Shown here: piece after piece, positions 23,961 to 32,020 of the stretch | Layout: every line of letters starts with the position of its first letter | Position numbering within the stretch: position 1 is the stretch's first letter | Assembly (NCBI GenBank): GCA_035642415.1 | Contig: DASQSI010000213.1 | Coordinates: 1 to 41,803, forward strand | Direction: 5' to 3' | Origin: Rubrobacter_F sp035642415 | Lineage (GTDB): Bacteria; Actinomycetota; Rubrobacteria; Rubrobacterales; Rubrobacteraceae | DNA length: 41,803 nucleotides | Notes under the pieces: generated by a model | Seen by the model: only the letters and a program-made list of their open reading frames with translations | Database searches by the model: none | Told to the model about the DNA's origin: nothing | Position numbers and translations under genes: made by a program

Positions 23961-24515
23961 ATGAGGTTTCCTGTGCCGCTCGCGGTAGCCATGCTCTTCG
24001 CAGGATTCCTGGCGAGCTGCACCGCTGAAGAGCCAAAGGTCGTTGAAGAGGTTCAAGACCTCTCGGCGGGCGAAAAAGCTGCGCTCTACGGGATGAACAT
24101 CTCCGTAGATGAAGCGTACGCTACCCGTGCCCCCGCCGACCTCGGTATGAAAAGAGATAAGGAACTTGAGCAAGGCAAGGTTTTCGTCGTGGTAGATGTG
24201 ACCGTTGAGGGTACCCAGGATCAGACCAAAACAAGGCTGCCTATAGTGATCAAAGACCGTGACTTCTCCGCCGAAGATGAGAGCGGATACCGTATACCCC
24301 AGGCGATACCCAAAGCCTTCTCTTACGGGGGCATCCGCTCGGTATACGATCTAACAGGCGAACTACCCCCGGGGCAGAGTCGGACCGGTCCCCTGGCCTT
24401 TGAAGCGAGCCAAACGTCTGAAATGACGTTCAAGTTTGAACCCGTACCGAACACCCAGAACCTACCGACAGTGAGGTGGAACCTGGGCCCCGTTTCTGAG
24501 ATAAGGCGACCGTAG
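23961..24515 (+). CDS. Lipoprotein with DUF4352-like domain
   Basis: 184 residues; AGGGAAGG precedes the ATG. Signal RFPVPLAVAMLFAGFLASC ends in lipobox LASC (Cys20). The mature part is a beta-sandwich resembling the DUF4352 immunoglobulin-like family: GMNISVDEAY near residue 44, FVVVDVTVEG near 75, then a DESGYRIPQAIPKAF loop and the closing LPPGQSRTGPLAFEA strand. Such lipoproteins sit on the outside of the membrane and are often stress-related or bind ligands, but no specific role is known. It stands alone. Confidence 0.75.
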   Translation: MRFPVPLAVAMLFAGFLASCTAEEPKVVEEVQDLSAGEKAALYGMNISVDEAYATRAPADLGMKRDKELEQGKVFVVVDVTVEGTQDQTKTRLPIVIKDRDFSAEDESGYRIPQAIPKAFSYGGIRSVYDLTGELPPGQSRTGPLAFEASQTSEMTFKFEPVPNTQNLPTVRWNLGPVSEIRRP

Positions 24516-24536
24516 CTACTTGTAGTAAGAGTTGCC

Positions 24537-24629
24537 TTACACTGGGTGCATCTTACTGCGCAGCCACCTTTCCCCGATGATCGCCGCCATCAGTGCGGCT
24601 ACCATAAGAACCGGCCTGATGCGTTTCAT
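24537..24629 (-). CDS. Tiny membrane protein (30 aa)
   Basis: ATG at 24629 follows a near-perfect ribosome site (GAGGAGGTG, 5-7 bases upstream). The product MKRIRPVLMVAALMAAIIGE then RWLRSKMHPV is a single hydrophobic helix flanked by basic residues. The strong start signal and the clear membrane-helix pattern support a real gene. It converges on the lipoprotein gene. Function unknown; tiny membrane peptides can be regulators, toxins or subunits, and nothing here selects among these. Confidence 0.55.
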   Translation of the reverse strand: MKRIRPVLMVAALMAAIIGERWLRSKMHPV

Positions 24630-24897
24630 CACGCACCTCCTCTATCCGGCAATCCCCGGTGGATCGCTGCATTGCAGATGCTCGCATAAAGTCAAGGGCG
24701 TGTATGTAATCTAGTGCACAACCGACAAAGAGCCCGCGCCTTGCTAGAGCTGCCGTTGCCCTAAAGCAATAGAAGCGGACCGGAACTCCTCCATCCGGTG
24801 GTTAGCCAGTACATGCTGCGAAGGGATGGTTGTCTAACCCTGAAAGGAGCACTACGGAAAGGGGAGAAGTATAGGTTAGAGCGATAGTCGGCGGCTC

Positions 24898-25113
24898 TTG
24901 TCATCCTCTTATGAAGGAGATGTGGAGTTCGGCAAGGTTTGCCGCTGGCGTCCAGGGTGCGTGGTCGTCGAGTGCGGATGCGGCGAGAAGCTGTTTCTCA
25001 CCGGCTTCATAATCGCTTGCAGCTGCTGCGAAGCGGACTACGCCGCCACTATTCGAAAAGGGTTGGCCGGCAAACAGCTGAAAGAAGAAGCTCTTCACCC
25101 CTGGCGCTACTAA
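24898..25113 (+). CDS. Small Cys-rich zinc-ribbon-like protein (71 aa)
   Basis: The frame from TTG 24898 encodes CRWRPGCVVVECGCGEKLFL then TGFIIACSCCEADYAATIRK and ends LHPWRY. The ECGCG and CSCC pairs, about 15 residues apart, suggest a zinc ribbon. AAGGAG lies at about 24914, only two bases before an in-frame GTG at 24922, so the exact start is uncertain. It converges on the FNT channel gene. No named family. Confidence 0.55.
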   Translation: MSSSYEGDVEFGKVCRWRPGCVVVECGCGEKLFLTGFIIACSCCEADYAATIRKGLAGKQLKEEALHPWRY

Positions 25114-25144
25114 CTAAACGACCTCCGCATGGCGCCCAGGCCGT

Positions 25145-25906
25145 CTACACCTTTCTCTTGGACCCTATGACTTGTCCGTAGTTGAGCAGGGTGACCAAGA
25201 CGATCCCGCCGACGGCATTTCCGAGCGTAGCTGGGACCAAAAACCCCAAGAGGTACTCTCCCCAAGAGGTCTCGCCAACGAACACGCTAACTAGGACCTC
25301 GGCAGAGCCCGCGACGCAGTGTACGAGCCCGCTGGTCGGGATGAGGAACACCAACAGCCAGATGAACAACACCTGCGAGACGGTGTCCCTGGAAGCTGCC
25401 ACCAGCCAGGCCACCATCGCAACCAGCCAACCCCCGAAGATCGCTTTCAAGGTCATTATCCAGAAGCCGTTCTCCAGCTTGTGGGAAACCTGCTCCACCA
25501 AGAGCTGTAGAGAGGTCGGATTGAGTACCTTCCCGTAGGTAACTGCGAAAGCGAAGGCTATAGTGCCAAGGACGTTGAAGACCAAGAGTATAGCCCACAT
25601 CCTCAGCATGTTGGGTACGGTGCTCCTATCCGTGAGCGACACGGCCACCGGGGTTACGGTGTTCTCGGTGAACAGCTCCTCCTTGCCCAGGATAACGATT
25701 AGGAACCCTATAGGGTAGGCGATAAACGCCAATAACCCGACGCCGCCAGTCAGCGCTCCTACGACTGCCAGGGCGATCATGGAGAATGAGATGTTGAGCC
25801 CGGCGCCGAAGGCGCTGAACGCAAGCCCCATACTGGCCCGGCCCAGCTCTTCCCTTCCCTCCGCAACTACGTTTTCTAATATCTCTCCGGCCGACCTCGT
25901 AGTCAT
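25145..25906 (-). CDS. Formate/nitrite transporter family channel
   Basis: 253 residues with six membrane segments in the FNT pentameric-channel fold. Family features are MGLAFSAFGAGLNISFSM in helix 1, YPIGFLIVILGKEELFTENT with the conserved loop after helix 2 (near 64-83), and IPTSGLVHCVAGSAEV, which holds the central pore His (His196). FNT channels move small monovalent anions such as formate, nitrite or hydrosulfide; the substrate is not clear, and this sequence resembles the general actinobacterial group rather than FocA or NirC. It is the second of two leftward genes, 36 bp after the DUF3303-like gene. Confidence 0.9.
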   Translation of the reverse strand: MTTRSAGEILENVVAEGREELGRASMGLAFSAFGAGLNISFSMIALAVVGALTGGVGLLAFIAYPIGFLIVILGKEELFTENTVTPVAVSLTDRSTVPNMLRMWAILLVFNVLGTIAFAFAVTYGKVLNPTSLQLLVEQVSHKLENGFWIMTLKAIFGGWLVAMVAWLVAASRDTVSQVLFIWLLVFLIPTSGLVHCVAGSAEVLVSVFVGETSWGEYLLGFLVPATLGNAVGGIVLVTLLNYGQVIGSKRKV

Positions 25907-25942
25907 ACGCGACCCCTGCCTACGCTACTTGGCTCATCTTTA

Positions 25943-26224
25943 TCAATCCGGCAACAACTCTTCCACCCTAATGGCCGGAACCACAGTGACTTCAAAATAG
26001 TCCTCCCATCTAGATACTATTTCCATGATCGCGTGGGGTTCCTCCGTTTCAAAGATACCGACGTACCTAGGATCTTCCGTCTGAAGCCAGTATTCATCTA
26101 CCAGCTTCACCGTATCGGAGTACTCCCCCTCGGGATGGCCCCATTGTCCCCTGCGATAACGAAACTTGTTGATGTCTATGGGAGCACTCCCCTCTCTAAT
26201 TTTAAATAACGCTATGAACAACAC
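25943..26224 (-). CDS. DUF3303-like small alpha/beta-barrel protein (93 aa)
   Basis: 93 residues starting at GTG 26224: LFIALFKIREGSAPIDINKF, VDEYWLQTEDPRYVGIFETE then EPHAIMEIVSRWEDYFEVTV. The pattern (strand, helix, strand with FETE, helix, strand) matches the DUF3303 / dimeric alpha-beta barrel group. These proteins are small and dimeric and their reactions are mostly unknown. It precedes the FNT channel in the same orientation. Confidence 0.72.
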   Translation of the reverse strand: MLFIALFKIREGSAPIDINKFRYRRGQWGHPEGEYSDTVKLVDEYWLQTEDPRYVGIFETEEPHAIMEIVSRWEDYFEVTVVPAIRVEELLPD

Positions 26225-26410
26225 GATCTCGTCTCCTGCTTTCGCCCTTTTTGTCCGAGTTTAACTTAATCCCAAACCAACTCGATTCGTAAACCAGCGA
26301 AAGGGCTTGCGTGCCCAGGTGGGCGTCGCTCTTTCGGAGGATCCTACTATGGAGCGGTACAACTCAGCCGACCTATGTTCATCGCGGAAGGAGGATCAGA
26401 ACCTTAGACT

Positions 26411-26824
26411 AACAACGTACGGGACAACGCGGGGGTCGTTGCGCCTTCGCCTCTGATCTACCTGGGACCTCTGATTTTGGGGCTGCTGCTTAACAACAAG
26501 ATCCCGGTTTCCTTCTTGATGCGCAGGATGGCAATTATCCTGGGCAGACGTTACTGAGCAGAGGAGTACTGCTCTTGGGGTGATTTTATTCGGACGACCC
26601 GGCGTGCCGATACGCCGATCGACCCCAGGGAGCCCGTGTCGAGGGTGATCATAGAAGGAACGTTCCTTCATAACCGCAGCCCCACTTACCTCTCGTTCCC
26701 CATGATCTACGTGGGGTTGGCAAGCCTCGCGAACGCACTGTGGGCCATCCTCCATTTACTAGAGGCGCTGCTCGTAATACAACGCGGCGTGATCGAATGC
26801 GAGGAACGTTATCTGGAAGCGTAG
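26411..26824 (+). pseudogene. Isoprenylcysteine methyltransferase-type (ICMT/PEMT) membrane protein relic
   Basis: After AAGGAGG at about 26390, without a usable start codon, one frame reads NNVRDNAGVVAPSPLIYLGP and LILGLLLNNKIPVSFLMRR to a stop near 26556. Another frame gives GVILFGRPG, then a third gives RADTPIDPREPVSRVIIEGT, FLHNRSPTYLSFPMIYVGLA, SLANALWAILHLLEALLVIQ and RGVIECEERYLEA, ending at 26824. The order matches the isoprenylcysteine carboxyl methyltransferase family: DPREPVSRV, G(P/T)F..(S/N)R.P.YLS and a C-terminal EERYLE. The last stretch of the family (FGEEY..Y..RV-type) is missing. At least two frameshifts plus a stop show a dead gene. Confidence 0.8.
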
Positions 26825-26904
26825 ATTCGGCAAAGAACACCTACGCTACAAAGCGCGGCTGCGGCGTTGGATCCGATCTCCGGTGAAGGCGCTCGCCCGG
26901 CTTG

Positions 26905-28269
26905 CTACAGGAGTTTGCTAGCCTTACGGCGACGGATTATCTCCATGCCCGTTATCAGGATGCTTAACCATATGGCGCCCGCGGCGAACCCTGCTACCAC
27001 GTCGCTGAAGTAGTGAACGCCGAGGTATATGCGGCTGAAGCCGATTAGCAGTGCCAGCAGGGCCGCACCAAAGATGACAGCCGCGCGCGCGCGCCGGCTC
27101 TGCAAAGCCAGCACGGCAAAATAGGCCAGCATCCCAGAGGTGACCAACGACATCATCGCGTGCCCGCTCGGAAAGCTGTAGCCGGTCTCAAGCAGGAGTG
27201 GATCGCCGAAGGAGGGTCGAGGGCGGGCGAAGAGCTCTTTGAGCAGCTGGTCGAGAGCTTCACCCCCAGCCACAGCCGCGATCCACGCCCCAACGTAAAG
27301 CCATCGTCGTCGCACGCTGTAGATCACGACGACAAGCAGGCCCAGCGTCCCTAGAGCCTCGAGCGTACCCAGGCTTGTAATGAGCAAGAAGACGGTCGTG
27401 AAGGCTGGCGTTGCCTGGCCATGCAGCGTCGCCGCCACCGTTTTGTCGAAGCGCACCAAAGGATCATCGCTTGTAAGATTTTCAGCCAACTCGCCAAAGA
27501 GCCACAGACCCCCAGCGGCCAAGAGCAGGCCAAGCGTGAGGTGCAGTCCCAAGTATTCGCCAGGCGTCAGGCGGCGGAGCAGCCAACTGAGCTGGCGGGC
27601 ATAGCGTGACCGCAGTCGAGCCAGCGCAGGGTGGGAGGATAGAGACGCGTTTCGGTACGTTAAGAGCCGCACCCGACGGGCTGCAACCCAGCGGTAAGAG
27701 AAGTAGAAGCCCAGCACCAGGACGAGCAGGAGCGCCGGCAAGAGGGCAGCACGTCCCGCCCACCACTCAACGAGGTTGAGGCTCCCGCCCAAGAGGTAGC
27801 CGACTAGAACCGCTGCCGTGGCCCAGACGGCACCTCCGAGGGCGTTATAGAAGAGGAAGGTCCTGCCGCGCATCTGGCTTACGCCGGCTATCAACGCACC
27901 AAAGATCCTCAAGCCCGTGACGAACCGGGTTAGAAAAACGGCTTTCCCGCCGTGGCGCTCGAAGAACCACTCCATGCGGATGAGGCGCTCGGGCGTAACC
28001 TTCGCGTAGCGACCCCACCGCAAGACTATGGGGCGACCCCCTTTGCGACCGACCCAGTAGCCGACCTGAGCCCCGACCACAGCGCCGAGGATGCCGAACA
28101 CGACAGCTTCCCCAAGATTCAGGTACCCCTGCTGAACGAGGACACCGGAGGCTATGAGGATGGTCTCGCCGGGGATCGGCACCCCGGCGCTTTCCAGTAG
28201 CACGCCCAGGAATACGAGCAGGTACCCGTACTGGCCGATCAAGGAGAGTATGTCGTCTAAAATGTGCAA
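26905..28269 (-). CDS. DedA-PAP2 fusion membrane protein
   Basis: 454 residues joining two membrane domains. Residues 1-200 are a DedA-family domain: YGYLLVFLGVLLESAGVPIP, GETILIASG, then ERHGGKAVFLTRFVTGLRIF. Residues 230-454 are a PAP2 phosphatase: KELFARPRPSF, PSGHAMMSLVTSG (near 367) and SRIYLGVHYFSDVVAGF (near 408), i.e. all three catalytic motifs with the HxxxxxxD pair. DedA proteins help move lipid carriers such as undecaprenyl phosphate; PAP2 enzymes remove phosphate from undecaprenyl pyrophosphate or phosphatidic acid. The fusion could couple dephosphorylation with recycling of the lipid carrier, which is inference. It is a standalone gene. Confidence 0.92.
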   Translation of the reverse strand: MHILDDILSLIGQYGYLLVFLGVLLESAGVPIPGETILIASGVLVQQGYLNLGEAVVFGILGAVVGAQVGYWVGRKGGRPIVLRWGRYAKVTPERLIRMEWFFERHGGKAVFLTRFVTGLRIFGALIAGVSQMRGRTFLFYNALGGAVWATAAVLVGYLLGGSLNLVEWWAGRAALLPALLLVLVLGFYFSYRWVAARRVRLLTYRNASLSSHPALARLRSRYARQLSWLLRRLTPGEYLGLHLTLGLLLAAGGLWLFGELAENLTSDDPLVRFDKTVAATLHGQATPAFTTVFLLITSLGTLEALGTLGLLVVVIYSVRRRWLYVGAWIAAVAGGEALDQLLKELFARPRPSFGDPLLLETGYSFPSGHAMMSLVTSGMLAYFAVLALQSRRARAAVIFGAALLALLIGFSRIYLGVHYFSDVVAGFAAGAIWLSILITGMEIIRRRKASKLL

Positions 28270-28457
28270 AGCTTACCGATACTTATTATCACCGAACAAC
28301 CTCTCGAACAGGAGAAACTCACACCCAAGACGTTCGTAGAGACACCAAGGCGATGGAGCGATTCCGGATCGAGACGAACCCGGTCCGGACATCCGGGGAG
28401 CTGATCGAAGAGGCTGCGCCGAGGGAAGCCGTCGCTAGCAAGAAGCTCGGAGCGTTA

Positions 28458-29123
28458 TCAACGTTGCTCCGACCATATCTTCCGCGGACCGAAAGGTCTG
28501 CGCCACCAGGCGCGTTCGTAGTTCTTCCGGCTAGCACCAGCTCTCTTCCGGTCGGCCACGAAGTCCTTCCTGCTGGTAGCGCGTCTCTTCGGGCTACCAG
28601 CGAAGTTCTTCCGGCTGGCGCCAACTCTCTTGTGGCCGGCTACGAAATCCCCTCGTCCGGCGATCTTGCGGCGCAAGATCCTGCCGCTGGGGAGACGGCC
28701 GACAAGGTCTGCCAGTCGGAAATTCGAAACCTCCTGTGCCTCTTCGCCCTCGAACGTGGCGTACAGGCTCAAGCGCATCCCTTGACCAGGCGGCAGATCC
28801 AATACACGCTGCAACTCCTCACCCGAGAACAGGTCCATCAGACGGCCGGCTACTTCTCGCGTACCGTCCCCAGCGAACAGCACGTAGACACCGCTCAGGC
28901 TCGTCGGTAGGCGTCCATCATTTAACAAGTAGCACTCGAACGAGAACATGGCCTGTTCATCCAGTCCGTCCTCCCCTGATGTCAGCTCCCAGTCCCATAC
29001 CACGCACCGCACTCTAGCGCGCTTCTGAAGGCGAAGCGTGACGAACACGATCGTTAGCAGGAGGAGTACCGCGAGCACAACCGCCAAGGCAAGATAGATG
29101 TCCATCGTGGGTTCTACGGTCAT
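28458..29123 (-). CDS. Membrane-anchored protein with a basic repeat tail
   Basis: 221 residues. One membrane helix near the N-terminus (YLALAVVLAVLLLLTIVFVT, 10-29) is followed by a cytosolic beta-rich domain (about 36-140; SFECYLLNDGRLPTSLSGVY near 61-80). The tail (159-201) has three imperfect repeats DFVAGHKRVGASRKN, FAGSPKRRATSRK, DFVADRKRAGASRKN, strongly basic. The start is the ATG at 29123, because it overlaps the stop of a 24-codon upstream gene as ATGA. The tail could bind nucleic acid or acidic lipids, or it could be translated repeat DNA beyond an old stop. No family name. Confidence 0.65.
   Translation of the reverse strand: MTVEPTMDIYLALAVVLAVLLLLTIVFVTLRLQKRARVRCVVWDWELTSGEDGLDEQAMFSFECYLLNDGRLPTSLSGVYVLFAGDGTREVAGRLMDLFSGEELQRVLDLPPGQGMRLSLYATFEGEEAQEVSNFRLADLVGRLPSGRILRRKIAGRGDFVAGHKRVGASRKNFAGSPKRRATSRKDFVADRKRAGASRKNYERAWWRRPFGPRKIWSEQR
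28521..28649 (-). repeat. Degenerate tandem repeat inside the coding tail
   Basis: Three units of 15, 13 and 15 codons. At DNA level the 26-base segments 28521-28546 and 28605-28630 are near-identical and 84 bp apart, with the shorter middle unit between them. It encodes the basic repeats of the 28458-29123 protein and keeps the frame. Confidence 0.8.
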
Positions 29124-29194
29124 CTCTCTAAGAACCCTTTGGCTCGCTCGATAGCGAGCTTCTCACGCAGCAGTTCGTTCTTCTCCCTGGGCAT
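29120..29194 (-). CDS. 24-aa leader-like peptide
   Basis: ATG at 29194 has CAGGAGG about 5 bases upstream. The product is MPREKNELLREKLAIERAKG then FLER, a charged amphipathic helix. Its stop overlaps the start of the repeat-tailed membrane protein as ATGA, so translation of the second gene is probably coupled to it. It could be a real small protein or a leader whose translation sets expression of the next gene. Confidence 0.5.
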   Translation of the reverse strand: MPREKNELLREKLAIERAKGFLER

Positions 29195-29404
29195 ACCGGC
29201 CTCCTGCCCGGTCGTGCTCGTATATCCTACGCATGTTTTGCCTTGCCAAAGGCGCATCTTACATACTCAGGGGAGAGACCGCGAGGTGTGGTGGCACTTA
29301 GTTAGATAATGCCTCGGATGTTGCGGTGCGGCAACCCGTTTTCGTGGTCACCGACGAGGGTACACCGAGGAAGAAGGACAGAAACAGCGGAAGGAGTCGA
29401 GAAG

Positions 29405-29905
29405 ATGGATCCTGGCGAGCGTACTACCGGTACCCGCGACGAACACTACAACCTCGTCGCCGTGCTCTACCACGCTCTGGAAGGTGCCGATACAATCGAG
29501 TCGTACATTCTGGACGCTGAAGCAACCGGTGATGAACAGCTGGCCTCTTTCTTTAGAGAGGCGCAGGATACGTACCGGCACTTGGCCGAGCGGGCCAAGA
29601 AGCTGCTGGGGATCCTTGAGGGGCCGACCGGGGAAGGTATATCTCCAAGTGGTATCTCTGGAGGGATACCGCCGGCAGAGGAGGAGGGTGGGATTACACC
29701 GGGTACCATCTCGGGCGGGATACCGCCGAACGATGTCCGCGCGGAAGAGGTCGGCGCGCCAACAGGGGATGATGCTCCGCCACCGAGGGCAGTCCCACCC
29801 GACGCTCCGAGAACGGAAACCCCTCCGCCGAGGGTGGGAGACGCCCCGCCGAGCCCAAGCGAGGAGCCCCCAAGCGAACAGCATCTGCCGAGACAGGGTC
29901 CGTAG
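29405..29905 (+). CDS. Ferritin-like helical protein with Pro-rich repeat tail
   Basis: The start is the ATG at 29405 (AAGGAG upstream) although the frame is open earlier. Residues 10-68 (DEHYNLVAVLYHALEGADTI, ASFFREAQDTYRHLAERAKK) form a helical hairpin resembling one half of ferritin-like proteins, with Glu and His residues but no complete diiron site. Residues 70-166 are a low-complexity tail: two copies of ISGGIPP in GISGGIPPAEEEG and TISGGIPPND, then Pro-rich acidic sequence. It is probably a stress-related or structural protein. No signal peptide. Confidence 0.65.
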   Translation: MDPGERTTGTRDEHYNLVAVLYHALEGADTIESYILDAEATGDEQLASFFREAQDTYRHLAERAKKLLGILEGPTGEGISPSGISGGIPPAEEEGGITPGTISGGIPPNDVRAEEVGAPTGDDAPPPRAVPPDAPRTETPPPRVGDAPPSPSEEPPSEQHLPRQGP

Positions 29906-30205
29906 CCGTACAAGACACGCGGGACTAAGCCTTAAGCATCGCGTCACAGGTGGAGCGACGTGCCTAAAGTAAGCCTTTGGTAAGTCTACAGGTTGAGCTT
30001 GGTACATCTTGTACTAATCAAAAGGGGGTGCAAACATTAACGTATAGGGGTGGGCCCCGAGCAAGCTTTTCTACCGGGCTCTTGAGGGGGAAGGATCAGT
30101 CTCTACGCGAGAAGGGGCACTCGTCAGCCCACCCCACCTGCGTGTGGCGAGTTCGGGAACCAGCGCCGGGAGTGTATCTATCAGCATCGGAGGGGAGGAA
30201 AGATC
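29906..30205. other. 300-bp gap, no gene recognised
   Basis: No reading frame with a ribosome site and recognisable product was found on either strand. The stretch presumably holds the promoter of the winged-helix gene at 30206, but no convincing -35/-10 pair stands out. Confidence 0.4.
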
Positions 30206-30457
30206 ATAGTAAGCGAAAACAGAGCGATCCAAGAGAAAGCGCGCCGGGTCTTGCGGGCGGCGGCAGTGGAAGCCTACGGCAGGCCCGGAGCGTATGTGTC
30301 CCGCCACCGCGTCATGCAGCGGACAAATATCACGGATGTGAAAGAGTTTTGGGCAGTAGCGGAGTACTTAGATCGGAAGGGATGGATAACTGAAGGCGGC
30401 GATGATTACGGATACTTCGTCGTCACGGCCACGGGCATCGACGAGGCCGCAAGGTAG
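30206..30457 (+). CDS. Small winged-helix-like protein with doubtful start codon
   Basis: The protein-like frame starts right after GGAGGAA (30194-30200) at codon ATA (30206) and reads VSENRAIQEKARRVLRAAAV, EAYGRPGAYVSRHRVMQRTN, then EFWAVAEYLDRKGWITEGGD and YGYFVVTATGIDEAAR. The first conventional start is TTG at 30251, which would lose 15 residues of helix and has no ribosome site. The ATA sits where ATG would be expected, so the start codon may be mutated or ATA may be used. The fold looks like a winged helix (helix 3 EFWAVAEYLDRKGW, wing DDYGYFVVT). It is probably a DNA-binding or regulatory protein; no family name. Confidence 0.5.
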   Translation: MVSENRAIQEKARRVLRAAAVEAYGRPGAYVSRHRVMQRTNITDVKEFWAVAEYLDRKGWITEGGDDYGYFVVTATGIDEAAR

Positions 30458-30474
30458 TCAGCCTCGGGTGCAGG

Positions 30475-31110
30475 TTAGATAGAGCGTGTGAAGGCCTCTA
30501 CGTACCGTTCATAGTCGGGGGTTCTCCTGATCATCGCCGCGCCCGTGACCGGGGTAGAGGATAAGAGGGCTGAACGAGATCAAATCGACCGTCTCACGGT
30601 GAATGTGGGCCGGGATCACACTATCCTCCTAGCCGCCAATAACGAGCGTCGGATGCTCTATGTCGGGCAGGATCGGACGGTCGTCGAAGTCGAAGCAGTC
30701 CCTCGAAGATACGCACCGGCCGTTCGGGGTTAGCGTGGGCCGCGGAGCAGTGGTACGAAGCTTTGTATGTCTCCACCGTTTAGGGACGGTAGGTGTACTC
30801 GATACTGCTCATGCACGCAGCTCGTACCTCCATCCCTTCCGGGCAAGCCTCATCCAGTGCTCGACGGCCGCACGCGTATGGGAGCCAGTGCGGTGAAGAG
30901 TGCAAGACACAGAGTCAGACCCTGCGCCAGGTCAGGTCGCTTGGCCGCCGGCCAGTGTCCGATTGGTCCGCCGGCGGAGTTGCACTCCATAACAGGTGGC
31001 TTTCACTCCAGCAGTTCCATCGCCCAGGCGTAGTCAGCAGCGTGGCGTTCGACGCTGAAGCCCGAGGGGATCGGCTGCTGACGGCTGAGGAGCAGCAGGC
31101 GATAGTGGAA
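30475..31110 (-). pseudogene. Alpha/beta hydrolase pseudogene
   Basis: On the minus strand, pieces in all three frames line up with an alpha/beta hydrolase: YRLLLLSRQQPIPSGFSVER and HAADYAWAMELLE; then NSAGGPIGHWPAAKRPDLAQ (nucleophile elbow GNSAGG-like); VEHWMRLARKGWRYEL; then HANPERPVRIFEGLL; then FDFDDRPILPDIEHPTLVIG G; and finally SPLILYPGHGRGDDQENP and DYERYVEAFTRSI, stopping at 30475. There are at least four frameshifts and in-frame stops, and the N-terminal quarter is missing. It converges on the winged-helix gene, whose stop is 17 bp away. Confidence 0.8.
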
Positions 31111-31219
31111 CGCGCGTTTGCGGTAGACAAAACGCGATTTGTCGGGCAGCGTCGCTCAGGGAACCGTTCTCGCAGCGCGGTAGTAAGGACACGAAAAAGG
31201 TACCAGGGCTCGCTATAAC

Positions 31220-31747
31220 TCAAGCTTCCTGATAAGCTTGGCTGCCCTCGCGAATTGTCTCGTGAGTCTCCTCCAACCCGCGCCAGCCCTGTACTTCCGC
31301 CTCATCGTCCCCCTCCAGCCGCTTGAAAGCGACGAAGAAATTCTCGACCTCGTGCAGGTTCTGCTCCGGCACGTCATCGAGGGTGTGAAAGTTCTCAAAG
31401 CGGGGGTCGTCGTCGGGGACTGCGAAGATGTTGGGCTCCATGCCTTCTTCTCCGGTCATCTCCAAGGCCCCAAGCACGCGTGCACGGACCACGCAGCCGG
31501 GGAACACTGGGTCGTAGGAGGCCACTATGATATCCAAAGGCTCGCCGTCGGTGCTCACCGTGGAAGGCACGAAGCCGTAGTCACCAGGGTAGCGGATGTT
31601 GCCCGGCAACACCCGGTCGAGCATGATCGCCCCCATCTCGGGCTCGTACTCGTACTTGTTGCGACTGCCCACCGGAACCTCTACTACCACGTTGACGACG
31701 TTGGGAGCATCCTCGCCGATAGGCAGGCCTTCGAGATCTACTTCCAT
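31220..31747 (-). CDS. ppa: Inorganic pyrophosphatase (family I)
   Basis: 175 residues from the ATG at 31747, with AAGGAGG upstream; longer in-frame starts give a non-homologous leader. Family I features: VVVEVPVGSRNKYEYEPEMG, LPGNIRYPGDYGFVPSTVST and the metal-binding DGEPLDIIVASYDPVFPGCV, then DDDPRFENFHTLDDVPEQNL. It hydrolyses pyrophosphate to phosphate in the cytoplasm, driving biosynthetic reactions. A palindrome 60-80 bp upstream may regulate it. It stands alone. Confidence 0.95.
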   Translation of the reverse strand: MEVDLEGLPIGEDAPNVVNVVVEVPVGSRNKYEYEPEMGAIMLDRVLPGNIRYPGDYGFVPSTVSTDGEPLDIIVASYDPVFPGCVVRARVLGALEMTGEEGMEPNIFAVPDDDPRFENFHTLDDVPEQNLHEVENFFVAFKRLEGDDEAEVQGWRGLEETHETIREGSQAYQEA

Positions 31748-31806
31748 TCTCTTGGCACCTCCTTGCTTCCACTTTATCAAAAGCGGGTTGCTTACGAACG
31801 AGCTAT

Positions 31807-31824
31807 ATTCCCTATATGGGGAAT
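31807..31824. promoter_or_regulatory. Palindrome upstream of ppa
   Basis: ATTCCC-TATATG-GGGAAT is a perfect 6-bp inverted repeat with a 6-base spacer, 60 bp upstream of the ppa start, where an operator could lie. No regulator is identified. Confidence 0.35.
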
Positions 31825-32020
31825 GCCGGAACACCTTAAGCCCCGGAATTCTAGAAAAATCTCGCGCAAAAGTGTCTAACCTGAGCAAAGCTAGCAGTAC
31901 CAAACTACTCGTGGTCGCAGAGGACACTTCGAGCTATCGGTCTACTACCCGCCTCAGCATCAGCGCAAACCGCTGTGAGGTTGACGGAAAGGCCCAGTAC
32001 TTTCGACAGCGCTTAGGTTG

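Noticed and set aside
26349..26456. 34-codon frame after CGGAGGATCC
   Set aside because: The ribosome site is fair but the product is Arg/Thr-rich without pattern, and its second half is an out-of-frame reading of the ICMT-type relic.
26396..26755. Leftward 119-codon frame
   Set aside because: It is antisense to the ICMT-type pseudogene, whose plus-strand pieces are clearly recognisable.
30793..31218. Rightward 141-codon frame
   Set aside because: It runs antisense to the alpha/beta-hydrolase relic and has no recognisable product.
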